A DNA stretch of 64,000 bases. Origin: Anaeromyces robustus (taxonomy: Eukaryota; Neocallimastigomycota; Neocallimastigomycetes; Neocallimastigales; Neocallimastigaceae). The notes below the pieces were generated by a model that searched no databases, was not told the DNA's origin, and saw only the letters and a list, made by a program, of their open reading frames with translations. The first letter of the stretch is position 1. Each line of letters starts with the position of its first letter. The position numbers were made by a program, and so were the translations under genes. Below are positions 1-11,378 of the stretch, piece by piece. The stretch covers positions 1-64,000 of the forward strand of contig MCFG01000209.1 of the NCBI GenBank assembly GCA_002104895.1, written 5' to 3'.

Positions 1-640
1 TATTATAAATATATATATATTTTCTTTTATGTATATATATGTATATTTTTTTATATATATAATTATTATTATTGTTGTTTTATTATTTTCATATTGTTTT
101 GTCGCTGTCTCGCCCGGATTCTCCACCAAATTTGATACAAGATAAACTTATATCTAATTATTTTATTTAAAGACAAGACAGCAGGGAAATATTAACAAAA
201 CAATATATTCTAATATAACACAATTTATAATAATTATTTCATGTTTAATATAATAGTTTATTTATTTATTATTATTTATTATTACATTTTATTATAATTA
301 TAATTGAATTTATCTAACTAATATTAATATCTAAACTAAACTTTATTATATAAACACTATTCCTTATTAATCTATATATTAACCTAGGAAATTCTCAAAT
401 AAAATATTAAATTATTAAACTAAATATTAATTAAACCATTATAAAAATCTCTAAACTATATTATAAAAACTCACTTGGGATTAACTTTCTCTCCATAGAA
501 AGATCAAATATTAAAAATATAATAATAATAATTTCTTTTATATGTATTATTTAGTTATTTAGCCAATCAGAATTATTTATTTTTTCTTCTTAATACATGT
601 TCAATCACCTGGTAGTAATAATATAAATCTCTATTTATAT
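1..640. other. AT-rich intergenic sequence at left edge
   Basis: No open frame of coding character on either strand. There is a small GC spike near 100-130, and a short inverted repeat (gctgtct near 104 against agacagc near 176). Nothing is recognisable as a gene. Confidence 0.5.
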
Positions 641-987
641 TGAGTCTGTATCATTATTATTATTATTGGGACTTGACCCAGTCCCAGTTGGGTAGCGCGT
701 TTAGCGGGTCGATGGAGGTATCGTTCGGTGCGGGTTCAAGACCAGGTGCAGGTCCACGTACGAGGGGTAATTCAAAGGCTGTATAAGTAGTTTTGAGGTC
801 CCTATCCTAGGGATATCATGCAACCACCGTGATATTCAAAAGGCTTTCCCTCATGGTATTTATTCTACCCAACACAGGTACTACAAATGATCACCAATGA
901 CTGGGAAGGGAGTCTTGTACCGCTGTGTAGGTCACATGATGGAGATGGGTCCCATTAATGTGAGTCTACATTATTATTATTATTATT
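641..987. repeat. Direct repeats flanking the GC-rich island
   Basis: Copies at 641-667 and 961-987 differ at about three positions over 27 bases. The ATT-repeat part makes the exact boundary ambiguous. They are consistent with an old target-site duplication. Confidence 0.45.
667..962 (+). mobile_element. GC-rich SINE-like element or structured RNA locus
   Basis: A 296-base island of near-normal GC content in otherwise about 15-20% GC DNA. Near its left end is a stretch like a tRNA D-arm/A-box (CCAGTTGGGTAGCGCG, about 681-696), followed about 45 bases on by a B-box-like GGTTCAAGACC (about 731-741). That layout suggests a tRNA-derived SINE head. It is flanked by imperfect direct repeats of about 27 bases (641-667 and 961-987, both starting tgagtct and running into ATT repeats), as expected of target-site duplications. 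Several hairpins are visible: GGGACT/AGTCCC at the start, TCCCTA/TAGGGA near 800-814, and a 7/8 stem near 813-835. The outer ends can also pair (GGGAC with GTCCC). A stand-alone structured ncRNA is the alternative. There is no ORF, and I do not recognise RNase P, SRP or a spliceosomal RNA. Confidence 0.45.
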
Positions 988-1176
988 ATTTTTATATTTA
1001 TATTTATTTTGTATTGTTACAAAACAATTAATATTTAAAATAATACTTTGTTAGGTTATGAGTTTGAGTCATGATTGTTGTTGACCATTCAATAAATTAG
1101 TTATTTTAATTAATATTCAATTCAATGTAAACTTATTTATTGATTTACTTTTTATTTATTAATTTTGTATTTTTAG

Positions 1177-2080
1177 GAATGTGTTGCATTTCGCAATGTT
1201 GCATTTCACAATATGATATGGGGCGCATATTAAATTTTTGCAATGAGGCGCATAAAAAATAAATAAAAAAATGAAAAATTTTTTAACACAAATTATAAAA
1301 GCCACGTTATAAAATAAAATAATATATAATTAAAAAAATTAAATAAATAAATAAAAAATAAATATATAAATAAATGAATAGAAAATAAACAAATAAATAA
1401 ATATTTCTTTTTTTATTAATTACTTAATTACAAAAAAAATTATAAAAATAAAAATTTAAAAAAAAATAATAAAAATTCATTATAAAATTAAATATATTTA
1501 TTTTATTTTTTTTGATAAATGAATAATAAATAAAATAATAGATAATAAATAATATAACAGTATTATATATGTATTTTTATTAAAAAGACGATAACAAATA
1601 ATAAATAAAAAAAATAATATAAACTTTAGAATAAAGAAAAGAAAACAAATAAATATTTTTTTATTAATTACTTATTTACAAAAAAATAAATAAAAATTTA
1701 TTAAAAAATTAAATATTTTATAAAAATTTGTTGATTTGAAATATTAAAAAAAAATATTCAATATTATTCAATATCATTAAATAAAAAAAATATTCAATAT
1801 TATTCAATATCATTAAATAAAAAAATAAATAAAATATTATTAAAATACTAAAAAATATTTAATATTAAAAAAAAATATTTAATATTATTAAAATATTAAA
1901 TAAAAAAATATTATTAAATAAAAAAAATTATTAAATAATTCTTTATATTATATTTTTATTTATTTAATTATTTATATAATTATGCGCCCCATTGCGAATT
2001 GCAACATTGCGAAATGCAACCTACAAATCTTTGTCATGCGCCCCATTGCGAAATGCAACATTACGAAATGCAACTCTCTC
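1177..2080. mobile_element. 904-bp MITE with 9-bp target duplication
   Basis: The left end starts GAATGTGTTGCATTTCGCAA. The right end read in reverse starts GAGAGAGTTGCATTTCGTAA. The terminal inverted repeat is about 36 bp and carries the subrepeat TTGCATTTCGCAATG; GGGGCGCAT lies just inside both ends. The right end holds a second tandem copy of this module (about 1985-2022). The exact 9-bp duplication tatttttag flanks it (1168-1176 and 2081-2089). The uninterrupted site, with one tatttttag, survives in the duplicated unit at 5539-5547. The interior is AT-only with no transposase ORF, so the element is non-autonomous. A 9-bp duplication and long inverted repeats with internal subrepeats are typical of the Mutator/MULE superfamily; that assignment is inference. 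Confidence 0.85.
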
Positions 2081-2533
2081 TATTTTTAGTATAGTCTTTT
2101 TTTAATAAGAAAACAAAAAACAAAAAACAAAAAAACAAAAAAGCAATTAAAAATTTATTATCCGTTTTTATTATTAGATTTTAAAATTTTTAATTATTAT
2201 ATTTTATATTTTAAATTGTATTATATATTATATTTAAGGAAATAAATAAATTAAATACATTTTATCATATATAGATATAAAATTATATTTATATAGGATA
2301 ATTATAATAATATATAATCATCACAAATATTTATGTATTTATGAACACTTATAATTAAATGGATATAAACAATAAATAAATAAAAAAATATAATTTATTT
2401 TGATCTTTATATTATCAATATATAATCAATAAAAATAATTTAATTTATTTTTGTTTTGTTTTTGTTTTTGTTTTTGTTTTTTTCTTTTTTTTAAAGTTCA
2501 TTATTTTAGTAATATGATTAATTATGGTTAAAT

Positions 2534-2920
2534 TTACCAACTTCCGCTGTAGTCTTGATCATTTCTACCTTTGCACAAAGAAATGAATAATTTCATTTGA
2601 TGATTGCAAAAACAAGTACAACCTGTTTGATTATCAGTAATTCTATAACGTCTATAATCATCACCTTTACGACACATTCTTTTACAACAATCTTTCCAAG
2701 ATGTCCATCCTAATCTGCAAACTTCTTTATCTTCACAAGCAGCCCTAATAAATCTATAACTTGGGGTAAAATTTCTATTGTCTCTATCAACATCTTCTCC
2801 AGATAACCTTCTTGTCCATTCATCAAGACATTCGCCCTCAGTCCATGTTGCGTTAACACTAATTATTACAAGGGAGAGAAATGATAATACTAAGAAGAAG
2901 GCACTTCTATAAAAATTCAT
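2534..2920 (-). CDS. Small secreted ten-cysteine protein, copy 1
   Basis: Predicted 128-residue protein. An upstream in-frame ATG exists, but the start chosen is the Met at 2920 because it opens a signal peptide (MNFYRSAFFLVLSFL..., cleavage probably after VNA), aligns with the paralogue at 6049-6432, and lies just downstream of a conserved block. The mature part is about 104 residues with ten cysteines. These include a CC pair, a CxCxC cluster near residues 104-108, and a conserved DNQT sequon. The family is not recognised. The even number of cysteines and the signal peptide suggest a disulfide-rich extracellular or cell-wall protein. No intron is needed. It is about 80% similar to copy 2 in the cysteine framework, with most differences between cysteines, so both copies look maintained. 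No function can be assigned. Confidence 0.75.
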   Translation of the reverse strand: MNFYRSAFFLVLSFLSLVIISVNATWTEGECLDEWTRRLSGEDVDRDNRNFTPSYRFIRAACEDKEVCRLGWTSWKDCCKRMCRKGDDYRRYRITDNQTGCTCFCNHQMKLFISLCKGRNDQDYSGSW

Positions 2921-2993
2921 CTTCTGATAATATATAATGTTCACTAATAGAGAGTTAAATAAATTATAGATATAGAAACAAAAAAAAAAAAAA

Positions 2994-3003
2994 AACACTG
3001 TAC
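2994..3003 (-). promoter_or_regulatory. Conserved upstream block of Cys-rich gene copy 1
   Basis: GTACAGTGTT on the minus strand, 74 bases upstream of the chosen ATG. The same ten bases lie 66 bases upstream of copy 2 (6498-6507), and both genes share TATTATCAGAAG directly before the ATG. These could be promoter or 5' UTR elements, or simply remnants of the duplication. Confidence 0.3.
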
Positions 3004-4009
3004 TGCGTGTACTTTTATTTTTATTTTTATTTAATATACCTTGTAAAATTTACAAATTAATAATATGTTATTATTATTATTATTATTGTTATTTATTTTT
3101 ATTTTATTTTTCATTTACTAAAATCGCTCCTTTTATACTTTTTTTTTTCAAAATTTTAGAAATTAATTTTGTCATTTCTGTTAAATTGATATTAACTATT
3201 TTTTTTTTTATATATTTTTTATTTAATTCTATTTAAATTATTTAAATTTTAAAATGTATAAAAAAAAAAGTTTTAATTATTTATTACTAGTCAATTCATA
3301 ATATATTATATTATATTATAAAAAGTTTTTTTTTTATTTATTTTTTACAAAATTTTTTTTATCTATTTTTTACAAAATTTCAAACTGAAATTTACTAAAA
3401 CATTTAATTATATTATTTTCAATTTTTTTGAATTCTTTATTATATATTTTTTAATCGTTTAATTAATTGGTTGATTACTAAAACCAATTAAATTGTAAAG
3501 CTTTTTTTGGTAAGGTTTAATTGATATTTTTGTGATCAAACTTGATTTCAATTTAGATAAGGTGGTAAACATTTATAATATTTTTTATTTCTTTTTTTTT
3601 TTTTTTATTTCTTTTTTTCTTTTTATTTCAATTGTATTTATGCAGTTAATATACAATTTAATATAATTATGTACAATTTTAATATTATTAAATTCATTAA
3701 ATTCCTTTTTTTTTTTTTTTTTTTTTTTTAATATTTTACTTTCATATCAGAAAAACTTCAAATAATAATTTATTTATTTATTTATTTATTTATTATACAA
3801 TTAAGTAATATGATATAATAATTAGTATTCAAAAAAATATCAATTATAATTAACTATTGAATGTTTGTTTCTTTGAATTGAATTTTTAATTATTAATAAA
3901 TTTATCCATTAACATTATTAATAATTCAAAATTATATTTTATTTATTATTATTAATTTTATTATTTTTATATATAATTTTTTTTTATTTTTTATTTTTAT
4001 CTTATTTTA

Positions 4010-4413
4010 TACTATTATTCTAAAACAATTAATATTTAAAATATTACTTTGTTATGTTATGAAAATGTTGTTAACCATTAAATTAATTAGTAATTTCAAT
4101 TAATATTCCATTTAAACTTATTTATTTATTTATTTATTAGTTTTGTATTTTTGTATAGTTTTTTTTTTTATATTTTAAATTTTATTATATATTATATTTA
4201 AGGAAATAAATAAATTAAATACATTTTATTATATATTATATTTAAGGAAATAAATAAATTAAATACATTTTATCATATATAAATATAAAATTAAAATAGT
4301 AAATATAAAATTATATTTACTATTTTATAGTTTTAATTATATGTTTTAATTATAATATTATTTAGAAATATTTATGTATTTATGAAAACTTATAATTAAA
4401 TGGATATAAGTAA

Positions 4414-4483
<70 letters not shown>

Positions 4484-5300
4484 CTATTTTAATCTTTATA
4501 TTGTAAGTTGGTCACAAAAATCCATTATTAAATATTAATAGAGATTTTTGTGATTAACTACAATTTAGATAATGTGGTAGACATTTATAGTATTTTTTAT
4601 TTTTCTTTTTTCTTTTTATAAATGTTCATATTGTAGTTATGTAGTTTAGTAAAATAGTTAATAATATTACTTTCATTTTTTTTTTTTTTGGATTAGTTAT
4701 AATAAATTTATTAATTGTTTAATTGCTATGATTACTAACACCAATTAAGTTTTTTAAAACTTTTTTTTAGTAAGAATTAATTGGTATCAAGCTTGCTTAT
4801 AATTTAGATAAGGTGGTAGACATTTATAATATTTTTTATTTCTTTTTTTCTTTTTACTTCAATTGTATTTATGCAGTTTATATACAATTTAATAGAATTA
4901 TGTACAATTTTAATATTATTCATTAAATTCCTTTTTTTTTTTTTTTTTTTTTTATCTAATATTTTACTATCATATCAGAAAAACTTTTAATATTAATTTA
5001 TTTATTTATTTATTATACAATTAAGTAATATGATATAATAATTAGTATTCAAATAATTATTAACTATTATTAATATAATAGTATATATCCTTAATTATAT
5101 AATTAATATTAATTCTTTTTTTATAAAATTTTTATATTTATTAATAAATATTTTTTTTAAAAATCTTTTTTAATTTCATTCCTAATCTCTTCCTATACTT
5201 TTAATATATGCTTGTTACATGAAAAAGACACAAAAATATTGGATGTTTTTTTATTAGAATTGAATTTTTAATTTTTAATAATTTTTATCCATTAACATAT
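4010..5300. repeat. Tandem duplication unit B (gene lost)
   Basis: Has the leading block (about 4023), the block before the gene (aaggaaataaataaatt, doubled at about 4198-4262) and the trailing blocks (about 4570, 4802 and 4967), but no Cys-rich gene. After aatctttatatt (about 4490) the sequence jumps to what lies upstream of the gene in the other units. A second partial copy of the trailing block (about 4505-4620) marks the rearrangement. Confidence 0.65.
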
Positions 5301-5307
5301 TTATTTA

Positions 5308-5361
<54 letters not shown>

Positions 5362-6048
5362 TTTATATTTATATTTATTTTGTATTGTTACAAAACAATT
5401 AATATTTAAAATAATACTTTGTTAGGTTATGAGTTTGAGTCATGATTGTTGTTGAGCATTCAATAAATTAGTTATTTTAATTAATATTCAATTCAATATA
5501 AACATATTTATTGATTTACTTTTTATTTATTAATTTTGTATTTTTAGTATAGTCTTTTTTTAATAAAAAAATAAAAAACAAAAAACAAAAAACAAAAAAC
5601 AAAAAAGCAATTAAAAATTTATTATCCGTTTTTATTATTAGATTTTAAAATTTTTAATTATTATTATTATTATTTTGTCAAAATCTTGTTCAAAATTAAT
5701 TTTTAATATTACTATATTTACTATATTACTATATTTACTATTTTATAAGTTTTAATTACATGTTTTAATTAAAATAATATTTAATCATTATAAATATTAT
5801 ACCTATAAGTATTTATATATTTATGTATACTTATAATTAAATGGATATAAATAATAAATATATATATAATCTATTTTAATCTTTTTATAATCAATATATA
5901 ATTAATATATAATCAATAATAATAATTTTATTTTTCTTTTTTTTTTTTTTTGTTTTTTTTTTATTTGCTTTTTGTTTTTCCTGTTTTCTTATTTTTCTTG
6001 TTTTTTTTAAGTTTATTATTTTAGCAATATGATTAATTATGATTAAAT

Positions 6049-6432
6049 TTACCATTCTCCACCACCAGTTTGATCAGGTTTGCCAGTGCACAAAGTAATA
6101 TATACTCTTTCATCTCTATTGCAATAACAAGTACAACTTGTTTGATTATCAATGATTTTAAAACGTTTATATTCACCTTTACGGCACATTCTTTTGCAAC
6201 ATTTATTCCAAGATGACCATCCTAATCTGCAAACTGTTTTATCCTCACAAGCAGCATTAATGAATTTAGAACTAGGCGTAAACATTTTATAATTATTATT
6301 AACGTCTTGTCCATACAATCTTCTTGTCCATTGATTACGACATTCGCTCTCAGTCCATGTTGCGTTAACACTAATTACTACAAGAGAAAGAAAAAATAAT
6401 ACTAAAAATAAGGTACTTCTATAAAGATTCAT
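6049..6432 (-). CDS. Small secreted ten-cysteine protein, copy 2
   Basis: 127 residues, starting at the Met at 6432 that opens a signal peptide (MNLYRSTLFLVLFFLSLV..., cleavage probably after VNA); a Met eight codons upstream is unlikely to be used. All ten cysteines of copy 1 are kept in register, as are the TWTE start of the mature chain, the TRRL and CRLGW stretches, CCKRMCRKG and the DNQT sequon. The C-terminal tail ends in EW where copy 1 ends in SW. Single exon. The paralogue lies about 3.5 kb away on the same strand in a duplicated block. An extracellular, disulfide-stabilised protein is likely; substrate or partner is unknown. Confidence 0.75.
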   Translation of the reverse strand: MNLYRSTLFLVLFFLSLVVISVNATWTESECRNQWTRRLYGQDVNNNYKMFTPSSKFINAACEDKTVCRLGWSSWNKCCKRMCRKGEYKRFKIIDNQTSCTCYCNRDERVYITLCTGKPDQTGGGEW

Positions 6433-6497
6433 CTTCTGATAATATAGGATATACACTAATGGAAAATTAAATAAACTATAGCTATTAGAATCGAAAA

Positions 6498-6507
6498 AAC
6501 ACTGTAC
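6498..6507 (-). promoter_or_regulatory. Conserved upstream block of Cys-rich gene copy 2
   Basis: Same ten bases as at 2994-3003, at nearly the same distance from the start codon. Shared ancestry alone could explain it. Confidence 0.3.
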
Positions 6508-6509
6508 GT

Positions 6510-6544
<35 letters not shown>

Positions 6545-7373
6545 TGTTTATTTTTATTATATTTTAATATTGTTATTGTTATTGATTTTTTTTTTTATTT
6601 ACTAAATTCACTCCTTTTATACTTTTTTCAACAATTTAAAAAAATTAATTTTGCCATTTCTATTAAAATTGGCATTTACTAATTTTGTTTTATATGTTTT
6701 TATTTAATCTTATTTAAACTATTTAAACTTTTTATAAAAAAGGTTTTTAATGATTTATTACTAATCAATTCATAATACATTATAAGAAGTTTCTTTTCAT
6801 CTATTTTTCCAAAAGTTCATATTGTAATTTACTATAACGTTAATAATATTATTTTCATTTTTTTTTTTTGAATTATTATAAATTTCTTAATTTATTGCTT
6901 TGATTACTAACACCAATTAAATTTTTTAAAGCTTTTTCTGGTAAGATTTAATTAACTATTATTGTGATCAAGCTTGGTTATAATTTTTATAAGGTGGTAG
7001 ACATTTATGGTATTTTTTATTTCTTTTTTATTTCTTTCTTTCTTTTTACTTCAATTGTATTTCTGCAGTTTATATACAATTTAGTATAATTATGTACAAT
7101 TTTAGTATTATTAAATTCATTAAATTTCTTTTTTTTTTTTTATCAAATATTTTACTATCATATCAGAACTTAAATGTTTATTTATTTACTTATTATACAA
7201 TTAAGTAATATGATATAATAATTAGTATTCAAAAAAATATCAACTATAATTAACTATTGGTATTATTACATAATAATTATTAACTATTATTAATATGAAT
7301 AGAAATTTTGTATCTGCATTTACAGTGTAACCAATAGAGACCACAATTTCTATTGGGAGACTCAGTTATATAG

Positions 7374-7486
7374 GATGTGGTGCATTTTGACATAATTTAT
7401 GTATGATTGACATATATTTCTGTAAAATAAATACAAAATATGTAATATGCCACTTATTTTCACCATTAAAAAAAATAACAGAAAAT

Positions 7487-7549
<63 letters not shown>

Positions 7550-7894
7550 TTATTTTTTTTAATTTTTAAGAATTTTATTTTATTTTTATTATTTTCAATT
7601 CTTTAATTAGTTTTCCTTTCAATTTTATTTTATTTAAATAGTGTATTATTAAAATAATTTTTTTTATTACATGTATATTTTTTTATTTTAATGTAATTTT
7701 TAAGCAACAATAAACTGGCTAATATAGCAAAAATAAAATACAAAGGTTAAATTTAAATTCTATATTTATTTATTTTTTTATTTATTATTTATTCAATCAT
7801 TTATATATTAACCTTATTTATTTATTTTTATAACCCACATTGTAATACATTAATAAACCATCAAACATAAATTATGTCGAAATGCAATAGTCCC
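7374..7894. mobile_element. 521-bp MITE, left member of an inverted pair
   Basis: The left end reads GATGTGGTGCATTTTGAC (end B). The right end in reverse reads GGGACTATTGCATTTCGAC (end A). Both run on into ataatttatg-type sequence. Flanks agttatatag (7364-7373) and ggttatatat (7895-7904) match at 8 of 10 positions, consistent with an aged 10-bp duplication. The interior is mostly ATTT repeats with no ORF. The right ~250 bp is an inverted copy of the left end of the element at 8168-9758. Confidence 0.7.
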
Positions 7895-8167
7895 GGTTAT
7901 ATATTAACTGCCTTTATCATCGATGTCTCCTCAGAATCTTTTGGAATTTAGGGATTATTCTATTGTTATGATTAGATTTATCAAGCTATTTTTTAGGATT
8001 TATTTAGATTTTCTTTCTCAACTTTTTATTAGGATTTTTGTTTATGGATTAACTTACTTTTATGGACTGTTATAATCCTTTTTTTTTCTTCTTCCAATAT
8101 GTTTTCTGATTTTTATATTTTTTTAAAATATCACGTGTATTATATATTTTTATGTTATATTCTAAGT
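7895..8167. other. Unique spacer between two inverted MITEs
   Basis: A 273-base segment including both target duplications, somewhat richer in G and C than its surroundings (for example gcctttatcatcgatgtctc near 7911). No ORF. It may be original host DNA, or part of an older element that received both insertions. Confidence 0.4.
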
Positions 8168-8990
8168 GGGAGTATTGCATTTCGACATAATCTATGTTTG
8201 ATGGTTTTTTAATGTATTATAATGTGGCTTATAAAAAAATAAATAAGGTTAATATATAAATGAATAATAAATAAATAAGTAAATAAATAAATAAATAAAT
8301 AAATATAGAATTTAATCTTGACCTTAAAATTTAAATTTAACCTTTGTATTTTATACTCTTTTTTGGTATATTAGTCAGTTTATTGTTACTTAAAAATTAC
8401 ATTAAAATAAAAAAATATATATGTAATAAAAAAAATTATAATCATACCATACATTTTTTTATTATTTCTCGTATTTTAAATAAACAATAATATTATTATA
8501 AATATTAAACAATTTCACTTACTTGATTGATATTATTTATAATTAAAATTTTAACTTTGAAGTTGATTTATTGAAAGATAAATAAATAGTATAAATTAAA
8601 ATTGACTTCAATATAATTTAAATATTTTTTATAATCATCTCTATAGCTATTTTTATTATATATATATATATATAATTAAAATAGCTATAAGGATATAATA
8701 ATTTTTAATAAAATTATTAAGTAATAAGAGTGATATTGTAAATTAAAAATAATAATATTCTTTTAAAATTATTGTAATATATATTTATAATTCAAATATT
8801 TGAATTATAAATATGAAGTTTATATTTCATTTAAATAAATATATTAATTATATTACTTCATAATTTAAATAAAAATAGAAATATCAATAAAAAAAGATGT
8901 TGTTATAACAAAATTTTTACTTCAAAGTTAACTAAACAATTATATAAATTTTATATTAGATTTTTGAAAATTTAAATTCATATAATATAT

Positions 8991-9072
8991 TTTATTTTAT
9001 TTTATTTTATTTTATTTTATTTTATTTTATTTTATTTTATTTTATTTTATTTTATTTTATTTTATTTTATTT
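8991..9072. repeat. TTTTA pentanucleotide microsatellite
   Basis: Sixteen or so near-perfect TTTTA units inside the 8168-9758 element. Confidence 0.9.
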
Positions 9073-9570
9073 ATCTATATTACAATATTTATTTATTTAT
9101 TTATATATTTATTTATTTATTGATTATTTTTTTTAATTTTTATTTTATCCTTTTAATATATAATAATAAAATAAAAAATTATTCGCTAATTTATGATTAA
9201 TAATAATAACTAACAGCATATTTCAATTGTTAATTATTAAATATACTAATACGTTATTAAAAGAGAAGAATAAAATTTCAAGAATTAAAAATAAATAAGA
9301 AATTTATATTAGAATATTAAAATCGTATAAAAAATGGTTAATTTAAGTATCAATTAATATGATTTTAAATATTTTTAATAATAAATACTTTTATATTTAT
9401 AATATTGATTAATTTATAATTAAATTTATTTTTTATTTAATTTTATTTATTTATTATTTATTTATTTTTATTAATTTTTTATTATTAATTTATTTATTAT
9501 TATTTAATAATTTATTTACTTTATAATTTATTTATTTTATAATTTATTTATTAATTTATTTATTTATTAC

Positions 9571-9653
9571 ATTATAATGCGCCATTTTTTCCGAAATGCA
9601 CTTTTACGAAATACAAGTTTTCGAAATACAAATTTTCGAAATGCACCTCCATC
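9571..9653. repeat. Solitary terminal-repeat fragment with CGAAATGCA modules
   Basis: In reverse it reads ATGGAGGTGCATTTCGAAAA, followed by three more xTGCATTTCG/TGTATTTCG modules and GGCGCAT. This is the same module plus GGCGCAT arrangement seen in the 1177-2080 element. No partner end was found nearby. It may be a nested insertion remnant. Confidence 0.45.
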
Positions 9654-10379
9654 CTATAAATAAAATATACGTTGAAAAGTGGCGTATTACATATTTTGTA
9701 TTTATATTACAGAAATTTATGTCAATCATACATAAATTATGTCGAAATGTACCACATCTATTCTAAGTATTAAATTCAATAAAGTAATAATTTTTTACTT
9801 AATAATAAATAATAATAAATAATAATATTATTAAATAATACTATTTTTTTTTTGCATTATTATTATTTATTATTATTTACTGTTATTATTAATTATTAAC
9901 TATTATTTTATATCATATCTAATTATAATAATAGACTATTAATAAATATAAAATAAAAAATTAATATATATTACATATATCCTGATTATATATATTAATA
10001 TTAATTTTAATGTTAATATTTAGTTTTTTTATGTTATAATAAAACAAAATAAAATAAATAAGAAGATTCTTTCAATATTAAATATAAATATTAGTATTTT
10101 AAATTAAATAGAATGATCAATACTAAACATGCCAATATTAATATCTGGTCAGGTTATTAATGATCCTAAATCTTTTTTAAATTCTTGAAATTAATTTATA
10201 TTAAGAATAATTTCAGACAGTATAAATGATTTAATTTTAATCTTGATTACTAAAAATTTATTATTTTTTTTTTTCATCCATCCAACTATAACAAATGTAA
10301 CAATATAAAAAATAATATCATTGTTAAAAAAAATAAATATTAATATAAATAATATAAAATATAAATTATTAATATATAT

Positions 10380-10700
10380 TATAGAATATATATAATTAAT
10401 AAGTTAATAATTGTTCCTTTATTCTTAATAAACAAAATAAACAATAATTAATATTAATTAGATTAATTTTTTTATTATATATTTTTACATTTATTAATTA
10501 TTAAATAATTCTTTATGTTTTTATTTATTTATTTTATTATTTATTTATTATTAAATATTTTTTTTAAATTTTTTAGGTTTTTTTTATTATATTTCATTCA
10601 TAATATTTAATATATTATTGACAGGTTGTTACACGAAAAAGACACAAAATTATTGGATATTGTTATTAGAATTTTTAATTATTAATATTTTTATATTTTT
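10380..10700. repeat. Partial further copy of the duplicated block
   Basis: gaaaaagacacaaaa followed by ttggat and ttattagaatt (about 10636-10672) matches 5221-5265 in unit B, with similar flanking A/T sequence. It suggests the duplicated array once extended further right before the insertions. Confidence 0.5.
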
Positions 10701-11193
10701 ATCTATTAAAAAAAATGTAATCCATAAATTTATTCATTCTTTTTTTATAAATCAATTATGTAACATTAATAATTAATATTCATAATGACTAAATTAAATT
10801 TAAATTTGTAAATTTATATTTAATTAAGTTATATTATTATATTAATTATAAATTAAATAGTATATTAAATAATAATTAAAATATAATAACAAAATTTTTA
10901 TCAAAATGACTAATATATATTAAAAATATATTAATTGAAATTTATTAAATATATTACTAATATATTAAAATATAGTTTTAATATATCACAAACATAAATA
11001 TCAATAAATAACTATACAACAACCACAACAAAAAAAACAAAAAAAAAAAAATAAGAAAATAAGAAAAAAGATCAACATTTAAAAAAACTGGTTGTACAAT
11101 CTCTAATTATTTATGTTTATTATTAACAATTTTAATTATTATATAAATTATTATAAAATCAACAACAAAATTTAAATTAATTAAAGATAATAC

Positions 11194-11292
<99 letters not shown>

Positions 11293-11295
11293 ATA

Positions 11296-11374
<79 letters not shown>

Positions 11375-11378
11375 ATAC
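11194..11378. repeat. AAAT tetranucleotide microsatellite
   Basis: About 185 bases of AAAT units with one interruption near 11294. Apparent ORFs over it are artefacts of the repeat. Confidence 0.95.

Larger units (their letters stand above)
1010..3870. repeat. Tandem duplication unit A (with gene and MITE)
   Basis: Blocks found here recur in the same order in units B and C: aacaattaatatttaaaat (about 1023), the Cys-rich gene, a block ending aaggtggt (about 3553) and atattttactttcatatcag (about 3730). The unit also carries the 904-bp insertion at 1177-2080 that the other units lack. Without the insertion it is about the size of unit C. Confidence 0.7.
5340..7270. repeat. Tandem duplication unit C (with gene)
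   Basis: The left 200 bases (5340-5547) are almost identical to 968-1176. The Cys-rich gene copy 2 and the trailing blocks (about 6980, 7050 and 7145) follow in the same order as in unit A. It contains the uninterrupted target site of the 1177-2080 element. Confidence 0.75.
8168..9758. mobile_element. 1.6-kb MITE-like element, right member of an inverted pair
   Basis: The left end GGGAGTATTGCATTTCGAC matches end A of the 7374-7894 element. The right end in reverse, GATGTGGTACATTTCGAC, matches its end B. The right inverted end resembles the left end of the 7374 element for about 80 bp (9675-9758 against 7374-7460). An exact 10-bp duplication tattctaagt flanks it (8158-8167 and 9759-9768). The inside is A/T-only, with a TTTTA array and a second terminal-repeat-like fragment near 9571-9653. 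No transposase remains. The end structure and 9-10 bp duplications suggest a MULE-like family; this is inference. Confidence 0.75.

Noticed and set aside
667-760. A complete tRNA gene in the GC island
   Set aside because: A- and B-box-like motifs are present, but I could not fold acceptor, D and anticodon stems into a proper cloverleaf.
7895-8167. Solo LTR between the two MITEs
   Set aside because: Aagtggga before 8171 resembles a polypurine tract, but there are no TG...CA ends or direct repeats, and the flanks are explained as MITE ends.
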